From: JAXDMU01 sp963762435
GTDB lineage: Bacteria; Pseudomonadota; Alphaproteobacteria; ATCC43930; CGMCC-115725
NCBI GenBank assembly: GCA_963762435.1
Contig: CAVXLN010000008.1
Span: 310,001-374,000, forward strand
DNA: 64,000 nt
Reading direction: 5' to 3'
Shown here: in pieces, positions 54,711 to 63,645 of the stretch
Layout: each line of letters begins with the position of its first letter
How positions within the stretch are numbered: the stretch's first letter is position 1
Program-made: the position numbers and the translations under genes
Notes under the pieces: model-generated
What the model saw: the letters and a program-made list of their open reading frames with translations, nothing else
The model's database searches: none
Told to the model about the DNA's origin: nothing

Positions 54711-56333
54711 ATGGCTCAAGCAACGCACGCGCATGATCATTCTCATGACCACGATCATGGGCACGACCACGGCGATCATCGTCCCGGTTTCGTCCGGCGC
54801 TGGCTGATGTCGACCAACCACAAGGACATCGGCACGCTCTATCTGATGTTCGCGATCATCGCGGGCCTCATCGGCGGCTTCTTCTCGGTGCTGATGCGCT
54901 ACAATCTGATGCATCCGGGTGCGGCGCTCTTTCACGACGATCATCAGCTCTACAACGTGATCACCACGGCCCATGGCCTGATCATGGTGTTCTTCGTGGT
55001 CATGCCGGCGATGATCGGCGGCTTCGGCAACTGGTTCGTGCCGCTGATGATCGGCGCGCCCGACATGGCGTTCCCGCGCCTCAACAACATCAGCTTCTGG
55101 CTGCTCGTCCCCTCCTTCGCGCTGCTCCTGGGCTCGGCCTTCGTCGATGGCGGCGCCGGTGTCGGCTGGACGATCTATCCGCCGCTGTCGGACGCGCAGT
55201 ACCATCCCGGCATGGCGATGGACATGGCGATCTTCTCGCTCCATCTCGCCGGCGCCTCGTCGATCCTCGGCGCCATCAACTTCATCACGACCATCTTCAA
55301 CATGCGGGCACCCGGCATGACGCTGCACAAGATGCCGCTCTTCGCCTGGGCGGTGCTGGTGACGGCCTTCCTCCTGCTGCTGTCGCTGCCGGTTCTGGGC
55401 GGCGCCATCACCATGCTGCTGACCGACCGCAATTTCGGCACGACCTTCTTCGATCCGGCCGGCGGCGGCGATCCGGTCCTGTTCCTGCACCTCTTCTGGT
55501 TCTTCGGCCATCCCGAAGTGTACATCATGATCCTGCCGGGCTTCGGCATGGTCAGCCACGTCATCTCGACCTTCTCGCGCAAGCCGATCTTCGGCTATCT
55601 CGGCATGGCCTACGCCATGGTCGCGATCGGCGTGGTCGGTTTCGTGGTCTGGGCGCATCACATGTACATGGTCGGCCTCGAGGCTGACACGCGCGCCTAC
55701 TTCATGGCCGCCACCATGGTCATCGCCGTGCCGACCGGCGTGAAGATCTTCTCCTGGATCGCCACCATGTGGGGCGGCTCGATCCAGTTCAAGACACCGA
55801 TGCTGTTCGCGATCGGCTTCATCTTCCTCTTCACGGTCGGCGGCGTCACCGGCGTCGTGCTGTCCAATGCCGGCGTCGATGTGGCACTCCACAACACCTA
55901 TTACGTGATCGCGCACTTCCACTATGTGCTGAGCCTCGGTGCGGTCTTCTCGATCTTCGCCGGCTTCTATTACTGGTTCGGCAAGATGTCGGGCCGGCAA
56001 TATCCGGAATGGGCCGGCCAGCTGCACTTCTGGACGACCTTCATCGGCGTGAACCTGACCTTCTTCCCGATGCATTTCCTGGGTCTCGCCGGCATGCCGC
56101 GCCGCTATGTCGACTACCCGCCGGCCTTCGAGGGCTGGAACCAGGTGGCCTCCTACGGCGCCTTCATCTCCTACGCCTCGACCCTGTGGTTCGTCGGCAT
56201 GGTTCTGTGGACGCTGGCCTTCGGCAAGCGCGTCGCCAACAACCCGTGGGGTGCGGGGGCGACCACGCTCGAATGGACGGTCAGCTCGCCGCCGCCTTTC
56301 CACACTTTCGACGAGCTGCCTGTCATCAAGTAA
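54711..56333 (+). CDS. coxA: Cytochrome c oxidase subunit I
   Basis: 540 residues, 12 membrane helices. The heme-copper motifs are intact: FFGHPEVYIMILPG (CuB ligand, with the His-Tyr cross-link pair), WAHHMYMVG (two CuB His) and HFHYVLSLG (heme a3 and heme a ligands). The D-channel Asn/Asp region appears in IGAPDMAFPRLNN. Catalyses reduction of O2 with proton pumping. The N-terminus before STNHKDIG is unusually His-rich: nine His within residues 6-23, alternating with Asp. Downstream, ctaB follows after 83 bp. Confidence 0.98.
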   Translation: MAQATHAHDHSHDHDHGHDHGDHRPGFVRRWLMSTNHKDIGTLYLMFAIIAGLIGGFFSVLMRYNLMHPGAALFHDDHQLYNVITTAHGLIMVFFVVMPAMIGGFGNWFVPLMIGAPDMAFPRLNNISFWLLVPSFALLLGSAFVDGGAGVGWTIYPPLSDAQYHPGMAMDMAIFSLHLAGASSILGAINFITTIFNMRAPGMTLHKMPLFAWAVLVTAFLLLLSLPVLGGAITMLLTDRNFGTTFFDPAGGGDPVLFLHLFWFFGHPEVYIMILPGFGMVSHVISTFSRKPIFGYLGMAYAMVAIGVVGFVVWAHHMYMVGLEADTRAYFMAATMVIAVPTGVKIFSWIATMWGGSIQFKTPMLFAIGFIFLFTVGGVTGVVLSNAGVDVALHNTYYVIAHFHYVLSLGAVFSIFAGFYYWFGKMSGRQYPEWAGQLHFWTTFIGVNLTFFPMHFLGLAGMPRRYVDYPPAFEGWNQVASYGAFISYASTLWFVGMVLWTLAFGKRVANNPWGAGATTLEWTVSSPPPFHTFDELPVIK

Positions 56334-56416
56334 TCCAGCGCCGGCGGCCCGGGTGGGGGCCTGGACCGTCGGCCAGCCTCATTTGTGTTGCTAACTGAAC
56401 AACCGGGCCGAAACAT

Positions 56417-57337
56417 TTGTCCGTCTCTGATGTAACCTCCGCCGAGCTCGCCGGCCGTGCCGATCTCAGCACGGCGAGCGTGGCCGATTACTGGGCGCTG
56501 CTGAAGCCTCAGGTGATGTCGCTCGTCGTCTTCACCGGCTTCGTCGGGCTCTGGCTGGCACCTGGCCATCTCCATCCGGTGCTGGCCGCCGTCGCCATCC
56601 TGTGCATTGCGGTCGCCGCGGGTGCCTCCGGCGCCATCAATATGTGGTACGACCGCGACATCGATGCGGTCATGACGCGCACCAGGAACCGGCCGTTGCC
56701 GGCGGGCCGCGTCGACCCCAGCGAAGCGCTGGCCTTCGGAATCGTGCTGGGCGCGGCCGCCGTGATGATCATGGGGCTCGCGGTCAATCTCGTGGCAGCG
56801 GCACTCCTGGCCACCACCATCCTCTTCTATGTCTTCGTCTATACGGCCTGGCTCAAGCGCCGCACGCCGCAGAACATCGTGATCGGCGGGGCCGCCGGCG
56901 CGTTTCCGCCGATGATCGGCTGGGCGGCGGTGACCGGCGATGTCAGCCTCGCCTCGATCATGCTGTTCGGCCTGATCTTCTTTTGGACGCCGCCGCATTT
57001 CTGGGCGCTCGCCCTCTATCGCGCCGGCGACTATGAAAAGGCCGGCGTGCCGATGCTGCCGGTCGTGGCCGGTGCGGCGGCCACGCGCAACCAGATCCTG
57101 ATCTATACCATCGTGCTCTGGCCGTTCGCGGTGGCGCCCTATTTCCTCGGCCTCGCGGGCTATGTCTATCTGGGTGTGGCCGTGCTGCTGTCGGCGCTCT
57201 TCACGGGTTTCGCGCTCCGCCTCCGCCGCGACCGGACCGACCGGACGCCGAAGCAGATGTTCGGCTTCTCGATCCTCTATCTCTTCCTGCTGTTCGCGCT
57301 CCTGATCGTGGATCGCGCGCCTTCGTTGGCGGGCTGA
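56417..57337 (+). CDS. ctaB: Protoheme IX farnesyltransferase
   Basis: 306 residues. The start is TTG at 56417, chosen because the conserved protein begins shortly after it (ADYWALLKPQVMSLVVFTG). The prenyl-transferase Asp site is NMWYDRDIDAVMTRTRNRPLP; about eight or nine membrane helices. Makes heme O from protoheme, the precursor of heme A used by cytochrome oxidase. Position between coxA and the small coxF-like ORF is the usual one in alphaproteobacteria. The next gene begins 3 bases after its stop. Confidence 0.95.
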   Translation: MSVSDVTSAELAGRADLSTASVADYWALLKPQVMSLVVFTGFVGLWLAPGHLHPVLAAVAILCIAVAAGASGAINMWYDRDIDAVMTRTRNRPLPAGRVDPSEALAFGIVLGAAAVMIMGLAVNLVAAALLATTILFYVFVYTAWLKRRTPQNIVIGGAAGAFPPMIGWAAVTGDVSLASIMLFGLIFFWTPPHFWALALYRAGDYEKAGVPMLPVVAGAAATRNQILIYTIVLWPFAVAPYFLGLAGYVYLGVAVLLSALFTGFALRLRRDRTDRTPKQMFGFSILYLFLLFALLIVDRAPSLAG

Positions 57338-57340
57338 GCC

Positions 57341-57472
57341 ATGCCGATGATACAAACCCCGGAATTCAAGCGTCGGCGGAAAAGCCGCAACCTGGCGCTC
57401 GCGGGATTGCTCGTGGCCTTCGTGGCCCTCGTCTACATCATCAGCATCGTGCGGATCGGTCTGCAGCAATGA
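57341..57472 (+). CDS. Small CoxF-like membrane protein
   Basis: A 43-residue ORF between ctaB and ctaG. A basic N-terminus (EFKRRRKSRNLALAGL) precedes one membrane helix (LLVAFVALVYIISIVRIG). It starts 3 bases after the ctaB stop and its stop overlaps the ctaG start (ATGA), so it is certainly transcribed with the oxidase genes. A short single-helix protein at this position is typical of alphaproteobacterial cox operons, where it is called CoxF or a cytochrome oxidase assembly small protein. It may help copper or heme insertion. Confidence 0.8.
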   Translation: MPMIQTPEFKRRRKSRNLALAGLLVAFVALVYIISIVRIGLQQ

Positions 57473-58074
57473 ACAGGGGCCGCAACAACCGCACGCTGGC
57501 GATTCTCCTGGTCGGCGTCATCGGCATGCTGGGATTGAGCTTCGCCTCGGTGCCGCTCTATCAGCGCTTCTGCAAGCTGACGGGATATGGCGGCACGACC
57601 CAGACCGCCGAAAAGGCGCCGGGTGCGGTCTCCGACCACTGGATCTATGTCCGCTTCAATGCCGACGTAGCACCCGGGCTGCCCTGGAGCTTCGAGCCCG
57701 AGCAGCGCGATGTGAAGGTGCGGCTGGGCGAGCAGACGCTGGTGGCATACCGCGCCACCAACCATTCCGACCATGCCATCACGGGTACGGCCACCTACAA
57801 CGTCACGCCGGACGTTGCCGGGCTCTATTTCGACAAGATCCAATGCTTCTGCTTCAGCCAGCAGACCCTGGAGCCGGGCGAGACCGCCGAACTGCCGGTC
57901 ACCTTCTTTGTCGACCCCGATATATTGAAGGACCGCAACGCCAGGGACATCCCGGCAATTACCTTGTCTTATACGTTTTTTCAGGCGAAAACCCGCCCGA
58001 GCGAAGCTAGGGTCGGGGCCTTGCCTGTTTCACCCGCCGTTTCAAGCCCATCATCAAAAGAGTCTTCCCGATGA
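57469..58074 (+). CDS. ctaG: Cytochrome c oxidase assembly protein CtaG/Cox11
   Basis: 201 residues. N-terminal membrane helix (about 9-25), then a periplasmic beta-sandwich with the copper-binding CFCF motif in KIQCFCFSQQTL and ASVPLYQRFC near the membrane. Delivers copper to the CuB centre of subunit I. Translationally coupled to the small CoxF-like ORF before it and to coxC after it (4-base overlaps). Confidence 0.96.
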   Translation: MNRGRNNRTLAILLVGVIGMLGLSFASVPLYQRFCKLTGYGGTTQTAEKAPGAVSDHWIYVRFNADVAPGLPWSFEPEQRDVKVRLGEQTLVAYRATNHSDHAITGTATYNVTPDVAGLYFDKIQCFCFSQQTLEPGETAELPVTFFVDPDILKDRNARDIPAITLSYTFFQAKTRPSEARVGALPVSPAVSSPSSKESSR

Positions 58075-58898
58075 GCGATCAGACCGCCGGTCACGCCAAA
58101 CATTCTTACCATCTGGTCGATCCCAGCCCGTGGCCGCTGGTCGGCGCCATCATGGCCGGCCTCATGTTCTTCGGCGCCGTGCATGGCATGCACCATGCCG
58201 CCTGGGGCTGGATGCTCGCGGGCTTCGGCTTCGCCGGCCTCTTGCTGCTGATGGCCGTGTGGTGGCGCGACGTCATCCGCGAAGCCACGTTCCAAGGCCA
58301 TCACACGCCGATCGTGCAGATCGGCATGCGCTACGGCATGACGCTCTTCATCGCGTCCGAGGTGATGTTCTTCGTCGCCTTCTTCTGGGCCTTCTTCGAA
58401 TTGAGCCTCTATCCCAAGGCGGCGACCGGCGGCATGTGGCCGCCCAAGGGCATCATCCCGTTCGATGCGCTGCATTTCCCGCTCTTGAACACGTTCATCC
58501 TGCTGCTCTCGGGCACGACTGTGACCTGGGCGCACCATTCGCTGATCGAGGGCAACCGGCGCGGGATGCTCGTGGGGCTCACTCTTACCGTGCTGCTCGG
58601 CCTCACCTTCACCTTTGTCCAGGGCATCGAGTACAGCCATGCCCTCTTCCATTTCTCGGGCAACATTTTCGGCGCCACCTTCTTCATGGCGACGGGCTTC
58701 CACGGCTTCCACGTCATCGTCGGCACGACCTTCCTGATCGTCTGTCTGGTCAGGGCCTATCTCGGCCATTTCAAGCCCGACCATCATTTCGGGCTCGAGG
58801 CGGCCGCCTGGTACTGGCACTTCGTCGACGTGGTCTGGATCTTCCTGTTCTTCTGCGTCTATCTCTGGGGCGGCAGTGGTGCTGCCATCGTCGAGTAA
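58071..58898 (+). CDS. coxC: Cytochrome c oxidase subunit III
   Basis: 275 residues, seven membrane helices. Family motifs are HDYHLVDPSPWP-like (HSYHLVDPSPWP), EVMFFVAFFWAFFELSLYP, VTWAHHSLIEGNR, HGFHVIVGTTFL and AAWYWHFVDVVWIFLFFCVY. It stabilises subunit I and proton uptake. Overlaps ctaG by four bases. An intrinsic terminator starts eight bases after its stop. Confidence 0.97.
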   Translation: MSDQTAGHAKHSYHLVDPSPWPLVGAIMAGLMFFGAVHGMHHAAWGWMLAGFGFAGLLLLMAVWWRDVIREATFQGHHTPIVQIGMRYGMTLFIASEVMFFVAFFWAFFELSLYPKAATGGMWPPKGIIPFDALHFPLLNTFILLLSGTTVTWAHHSLIEGNRRGMLVGLTLTVLLGLTFTFVQGIEYSHALFHFSGNIFGATFFMATGFHGFHVIVGTTFLIVCLVRAYLGHFKPDHHFGLEAAAWYWHFVDVVWIFLFFCVYLWGGSGAAIVE

Positions 58899-58905
58899 GC
58901 GAGTT

Positions 58906-58935
58906 CGGGGCGGCTAGGCCGCCCCGATTGCTTTT
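58906..58935 (+). terminator. Intrinsic terminator after coxC
   Basis: A 9-bp perfect GC stem (CGGGGCGGC / GCCGCCCCG) with loop TAG, followed by ATTGCTTTT. It lies in the 55-bp gap between coxC and surf1. It should end or attenuate most cox transcripts here and lower expression of surf1 and downstream genes relative to the structural subunits. Confidence 0.85.
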
Positions 58936-58953
58936 GGGCATTTACCAATCGTC

Positions 58954-59700
58954 ATGACCGCTCCCATCGCCTTCGTCCGAGGGCATTTCCGCTTCACCCT
59001 GTGGCCGACGCTGTTCACCGTGCCGGCCCTCATCTTCATCATGGGCCTGGGCTTCTGGCAGCTCGAGCGACTGGAATGGAAGACCAACCTCATCGCGACC
59101 CGCGAGGCGGCGCTAGCTGCACCCGCCGTGCCCGCGCCGGCGACGCTCGCCGCGGCGAACCCGCTCGAATTCCATCATGTGACCGTCGGCGGCAAGTTCG
59201 ACAACGCGCACGAGCTCTATATCGCAGCCCTCGACCCGCGCGGCGTTTCCGGCTTCCAGATCGTCACACCCTTCACGCTCGATGATGGCAGCGTGCTGCT
59301 CGTCAATCGCGGCTTCGTGCCCGACGTACGCAAAGACCCGGCCACCCGCCAGCAGGGCCAGATCGAGGGCGAGACCAGCATCGAGGGCATCCTGCGCCTC
59401 AACGTCACCCCGACCGGCTGGCTCGTGCCGACCAACCGCCCGGGCGACAATTTCTGGTTCTATGTCGACATTCCGGCCATGGCCGAGACGCTGCATCTCA
59501 CCAACGTGCTGCCCTATTATGTCGAAGCCGGCCCGGCACCCAATCCGGGCGGCCTGCCGCTCGGCGGCCAAACGCGCGTGTCGCTGCCGAACGACCATCT
59601 GCAATATGCCATCACGTGGTTTTCATTCGCCGTGACGCTGGTGGTGATCTATCTCGTCTACCATTATCGCCGGCCCGAAGAGGATGGACCCAACACATGA
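58954..59700 (+). CDS. surf1: SURF1-family cytochrome oxidase assembly protein
   Basis: 248 residues. Two membrane helices flank a periplasmic domain: TLFTVPALIFIMGLGFWQLERLEWK at the N-terminus and YAITWFSFAVTLVVIYLVYHYR at the C-terminus. Helps heme a insertion into subunit I. In many alphaproteobacteria a DUF983 gene lies between coxC and surf1; here there is only a 55-bp gap with a terminator. Overlaps the M32 carboxypeptidase start by four bases. Confidence 0.94.
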   Translation: MTAPIAFVRGHFRFTLWPTLFTVPALIFIMGLGFWQLERLEWKTNLIATREAALAAPAVPAPATLAAANPLEFHHVTVGGKFDNAHELYIAALDPRGVSGFQIVTPFTLDDGSVLLVNRGFVPDVRKDPATRQQGQIEGETSIEGILRLNVTPTGWLVPTNRPGDNFWFYVDIPAMAETLHLTNVLPYYVEAGPAPNPGGLPLGGQTRVSLPNDHLQYAITWFSFAVTLVVIYLVYHYRRPEEDGPNT

Positions 59701-61190
59701 TGACGGCCTATCAGCGGCTTGAAACCCGCTTTGCGCGCCTGGGTGCCTTGGGCGAGGCGATGTCGGTCCTCGGCTGGGACAATGCGGCGATGATGCCGGA
59801 GGGCGGCGCCGGTGCTCGCCAGACTCAGCTTTCGACGCTCGAGGTCGTGTGCCACGAGCTCCTGACCGATCCAGCACTCGATGACGCCTTCGCCGCCGCG
59901 GACCAGCAGAACGATCTCGATCTCTGGCAGCGCGCCAACCTCACCGAAATGCGGCGTGCCTGGCAGCACGCGACCTCGGTGCCGGCGGATCTGGTCGAGG
60001 CGCTGGTCAAGGCCAGCATGAGCTGCGAGATGATCTGGCGCAAGGCGCGGCCGGCCAATGATTTCGCCATGGTCAAGCCGGCGCTGGCCGAGGTGCTGCG
60101 GCTCACGCGCGAGACCGCCCAGGCCAAGGCGGCGAAGTTCGACAAGCCGCTCTACGACACGCTGCTCGACCAATATGAGCCGGGCGGCAGCTCGGCCGAG
60201 ATCGACCGCCTGTTCGGCCGGCTCAGCGCCTTCCTGCCCGACCTCATCGGCACCATCATCGAGCGCCAGGCCAAGGCGGCACCCGTGCTGGTGCCGCCCG
60301 GCCCGTTCCCGGTCGCGGCGCAGACGGCACTTGGCCGCAAGATGATGGCGGCCTTGGGCTTCGATTTCGCCCATGGCAGGCTCGATGTCAGCGCGCACCC
60401 GTTCTGCGGCGGCACGCCCGACGATGTCCGCATCACCACACGCTATTTCGAGAGCGATTTCGACCGCGCGCTCATGGGCGTGCTGCACGAGACCGGCCAC
60501 GCGCTTTACGAGCTGGGCCTGCCCGCCAGCTGGCGGCGCCAGCCGGTCGGCCGCGCCCGCAGCATGAGCCTGCATGAAAGCCAGTCGCTCCTGATCGAGA
60601 TGCAGGCCTGCCGCAGCAGCGAATTCATGGAATTCGCCGCCCCCCATCTGCTCGAAGCCTTCGGCGGCAGCGGGCCGGCCTGGGACGCCCACAATCTCCA
60701 CCGCTTCAATACGCATGTGGAGCGCTCGCTCATCCGCGTCGATGCCGACGAGGCCACATATCCCGCCCATGTCATCCTGCGCTATCGCCTGGAAAAGGCG
60801 CTGATATCCGGCGAACTTTCGGTCGACGACCTGCCGGGTGCGTGGCATGACGGCATGATGGAGCTGGTCGGCGTGGCGCCTTCCGACGACCGCGACGGCG
60901 TGATGCAGGACATCCACTGGTATTCGGGCCTGTTCGGCTATTTCGCGACCTACACGTTGGGCGCCATGACCGCGGCGCAGCTTTTCGCCGCAGCAACGGC
61001 CCAAGACCCGTCGATCCGCCCCGGCATCGCCCGCGGCAATTTCCAGCCTTTGCTAGGCTGGCTCAGGAAAAATGTGCATGGCCGCGCCTCCTCGGTCTCG
61101 GCCGCCGAGCTCCTGACCGATGCCACGGGTGCTCCGCTCTCGGTCGACGCTTTCGAAAAGCACTTGAGAACCCGCTACTTGCAAGAGTAG
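59697..61190 (+). CDS. M32-family zinc carboxypeptidase
   Basis: 497 residues from the ATG at 59697. Zinc motif HETGH at 264-268 with a downstream Glu ligand in MSLHESQSLL. The HPF motif is in SAHPFCGGTPDD. DEATYPAHVILRYRLEKALI is the family's C-terminal helix. A cytoplasmic dipeptidyl/carboxypeptidase of the Taq type; normal length. Translationally coupled to surf1, although a role in oxidase assembly is not established. The exported methyltransferase-like gene begins 38 bp downstream. Confidence 0.95.
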   Translation: MMTAYQRLETRFARLGALGEAMSVLGWDNAAMMPEGGAGARQTQLSTLEVVCHELLTDPALDDAFAAADQQNDLDLWQRANLTEMRRAWQHATSVPADLVEALVKASMSCEMIWRKARPANDFAMVKPALAEVLRLTRETAQAKAAKFDKPLYDTLLDQYEPGGSSAEIDRLFGRLSAFLPDLIGTIIERQAKAAPVLVPPGPFPVAAQTALGRKMMAALGFDFAHGRLDVSAHPFCGGTPDDVRITTRYFESDFDRALMGVLHETGHALYELGLPASWRRQPVGRARSMSLHESQSLLIEMQACRSSEFMEFAAPHLLEAFGGSGPAWDAHNLHRFNTHVERSLIRVDADEATYPAHVILRYRLEKALISGELSVDDLPGAWHDGMMELVGVAPSDDRDGVMQDIHWYSGLFGYFATYTLGAMTAAQLFAAATAQDPSIRPGIARGNFQPLLGWLRKNVHGRASSVSAAELLTDATGAPLSVDAFEKHLRTRYLQE

Positions 61191-61228
61191 ACCTTCGGGG
61201 CCCATACAGCTTTCACGACGGGATTTCC

Positions 61229-62068
61229 ATGCGCGCGCTCCGGCTCTCCTTTCTGGCTCTGGTCGCGGCGGCGCTGCCCGCCATGGCCGCCGATATGCCG
61301 GTACCCGATCCGGCCTTGCAGAAAATCGTCGCCGGCCCGCAGCGCAGCCCCGCCTTCCAGGCGCGCGACGCGTTGCGCCACCCGGTCGAGGAGCTGACCT
61401 TCTTCGGCGTCCGGCCCGATGCCACCGTGGTCGAGATCTGGCCCGATGGCGGTGCCTACTGGACCGAGATCCTGGCGCCCTATGTCAAGGATCACGGCAC
61501 CTATTACGGCGCCGTCATTCCGAAGCCCACCGAAGCCGACCCGCCCGACCGCGCCGCCGCCCGCAACGAGCGCCTCGCCAAGTTCGACGAGAAGCTGAAA
61601 TCCGATCCCGCCAGCTACGGCAAGGTCATGCTCAGCGAGTTCGCCAAGGATCACTACGATGTGGCGCCGCCCAACTCGGCCGACTTCATCCTGAGCTTCC
61701 GCAATCTCCATAATTGGATGGCCGGCGGCTATGCCGAGGCGGCGTTGGCCGGATATTTCAAGGCGCTCAAGCCCGGCGGCATCCTCGGCCTCGAGGATCA
61801 TCGCGGCCGCAGCGATGTCGACCAGGACCCCAAGGCCGCGTCCGGCTATGTCCGCCAGGATTACGCGATCGAGCTCGCCAAGAAGGCGGGCTTCGAGTTT
61901 GTCGGCGCGTCCGAGATCGACGCCAACCCCAAGGACACCAAGGATTGGCCCGAAGGGGTCTGGACCCTGCCGCCGACCTATGCGCTCGGCGACAAGGACA
62001 AGGCGAAGTATGCCGCCATCGGCGAGGCCGACAATTTCGTGCTGAAATTCAGGAAGCCGGTGAAGTAG
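61229..62068 (+). CDS. Exported methyltransferase-like protein (COG4798 type)
   Basis: 279 residues with a clear Sec signal peptide (about 1-20, ending PAMAADMPVP). The rest follows the COG4798 predicted-methyltransferase pattern: VEELTFFGVRPDATVVEIWPDGGAYWTEIL (in the position of SAM motif I), SADFILSFRNLHNW, and FKALKPGGILGLEDHRGR. The glycine-rich SAM loop reads EIWPDGGAYW. SAM is cytoplasmic, so a periplasmic location raises doubt that it methylates. The function is unknown. It lies between the M32 gene and thrC. Confidence 0.85.
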   Translation: MRALRLSFLALVAAALPAMAADMPVPDPALQKIVAGPQRSPAFQARDALRHPVEELTFFGVRPDATVVEIWPDGGAYWTEILAPYVKDHGTYYGAVIPKPTEADPPDRAAARNERLAKFDEKLKSDPASYGKVMLSEFAKDHYDVAPPNSADFILSFRNLHNWMAGGYAEAALAGYFKALKPGGILGLEDHRGRSDVDQDPKAASGYVRQDYAIELAKKAGFEFVGASEIDANPKDTKDWPEGVWTLPPTYALGDKDKAKYAAIGEADNFVLKFRKPVK

Positions 62069-62100
62069 GGACCAGTCAGCAAGGCAGGAATGATAAGTGG

Positions 62101-62137
62101 AGCGGGCGTCTCGCCCGCTACGCCGCGCCCGCGGCGT
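62101..62137. repeat. Tandem GC-rich hairpins upstream of thrC
   Basis: Two adjacent perfect hairpins: AGCGGGCG-TCT-CGCCCGCT (62101-62119) and ACGCCGCG-CC-CGCGGCGT (62120-62137). They lie in the 170-bp gap between the exported methyltransferase-like gene and thrC. There is no T-run. The composition and tandem arrangement resemble dispersed REP-like elements; they may also terminate the upstream transcript. Confidence 0.55.
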
Positions 62138-62238
62138 TCATGCCGAACTCTCTTGGGCACTGCCGAATAGCGAGGCCGGTTGCGGGCGGTACCGGCCAGC
62201 GATAGGCTGAGGCCTTCGCAGAAACGGTCCCTTTCGCC

Positions 62239-63645
62239 TTGCGCTATCTAAGCACCCGCCAATCCTCGGCTTCGAACGAGCAGCACTCTTTCGAGGATAT
62301 CCTGCTGGCCGGCCTGGCGCCGGATGGCGGGCTCTATGTGCCGGTCGAGCTGCCGCGTTTCGAGGCATCCGAGATCCGCCGCCTCGGCACCCTCGACTAT
62401 CCAGCGCTGGCAGCCGAGATCATGGGCCATTTCGTCGGCGAAACGATTTCACCCACCGAGCTCAAGGCACTCCTCGCCGATGCCTATGCCGGCTTCACTC
62501 ATCGCGCCGTCGCCCCCTTGAAGCAGCTCGGGCCCAATGAATGGCTCATGGAGCTGTTCCACGGCCCCACGCTCGCCTTCAAGGATTACGCGCTTCAGGC
62601 GGTCGGCCGCCTGTTCGATCTGGTGCTCGCCCGGCACCATCGGCGTGTCACCATCGTCGGCGCCACCTCGGGCGATACCGGCTCGGCCGCGATCGAGGCG
62701 TGCCGCGACCGCGACGCCGTCGATATCTTCATCCTCTATCCGCATGGCCGCACGTCCGAGGTGCAGCGGCGCCAGATGACGACCGTGCCATCTTCCAACG
62801 TCCACACGCTCGCGATCGAGGGCAGCTTCGACGATTGCCAGGATCTGGTGAAAGCGCTCTTCGCGGATGTGGATTTCCGCGAGCGTTTCAGCCTCTCGGC
62901 CGTCAACTCGATCAACTGGGCGCGCATCGCGGCCCAGGTGGTCTATTATTTCTGGGCTGCCCTCTCGTTGGGCGCGCCCGATCGGCCGGTCTCCTTCGCC
63001 GTCCCCACCGGCAATTTCGGCAATATCTACGCGGCCCATATCGCCCGCCGCATGGGCTTGCCGATCGCGCAGCTCATCATCGGCACCAACCGCAACGACA
63101 TCCTCTACCGCTTCATCGAGACGGGCGAGATGCGCGTCTCCGCGGTCGAGCCGAGTCTCAGCCCCAGCATGGATATCCAGGTCTCGAGCAATTTCGAGCG
63201 GCTGCTGCACGAGCTGGTCGGGCGCGACGGCGGCCGGCTCGCCTCCCTCATGCGCGATTTCCGCGCCACCGGCAACCTTGCCGCCGACCCTGAGGTCTGG
63301 GCGACCGCACGCAGCCTCTTTTCCGCATATCGGCTCGATGATGACGGCATCAGCACCACCATCCGCCAGATCTTCCGCGAGACGGGCGAGCTTCTCGATC
63401 CGCACAGCGCCGTCGCCGTCGCCGCCATGCGGGCGGCGCCACGCGAGCCCGGCATCCCCTGTGTGGCGCTCGCCTGCGCCCATCCCGCCAAATTCCCCGA
63501 CACTGTCGAGGCCGCGACCGGCCAGCATCCCGCCTTGCCGCCGCATCTTGCGGACCTCATGACCTGCCCGGAGCGTATTGCCATCGTGCCGAACGACCTG
63601 ACATCCGTCCGCCATTTCATTGCCGAGAAAGCGAGAGCCGTATGA
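62239..63645 (+). CDS. thrC: Threonine synthase
   Basis: 468 residues. The start is TTG (RYLSTRQSSASNEQ), where the conserved N-terminus begins. The PLP Lys115 is in PTLAFKDYALQ; further motifs are GATSGDTGSAAIEA and SVNSINWARIAAQ (as SAVNSINWARIAAQ). Converts O-phosphohomoserine to threonine. It is of the long ThrC type that carries the N-terminal domain. It overlaps the M16 peptidase gene start by four bases, the arrangement seen in many alphaproteobacteria. Confidence 0.96.
   Translation: MRYLSTRQSSASNEQHSFEDILLAGLAPDGGLYVPVELPRFEASEIRRLGTLDYPALAAEIMGHFVGETISPTELKALLADAYAGFTHRAVAPLKQLGPNEWLMELFHGPTLAFKDYALQAVGRLFDLVLARHHRRVTIVGATSGDTGSAAIEACRDRDAVDIFILYPHGRTSEVQRRQMTTVPSSNVHTLAIEGSFDDCQDLVKALFADVDFRERFSLSAVNSINWARIAAQVVYYFWAALSLGAPDRPVSFAVPTGNFGNIYAAHIARRMGLPIAQLIIGTNRNDILYRFIETGEMRVSAVEPSLSPSMDIQVSSNFERLLHELVGRDGGRLASLMRDFRATGNLAADPEVWATARSLFSAYRLDDDGISTTIRQIFRETGELLDPHSAVAVAAMRAAPREPGIPCVALACAHPAKFPDTVEAATGQHPALPPHLADLMTCPERIAIVPNDLTSVRHFIAEKARAV

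Noticed and set aside
54561..56303. Long leftward frame (580 residues) opposite coxA, rich in His, Asp, Glu and Arg
   Set aside because: It is the mirror of the GC-biased third-position pattern of coxA, lacks any domain, and coxA is certain.
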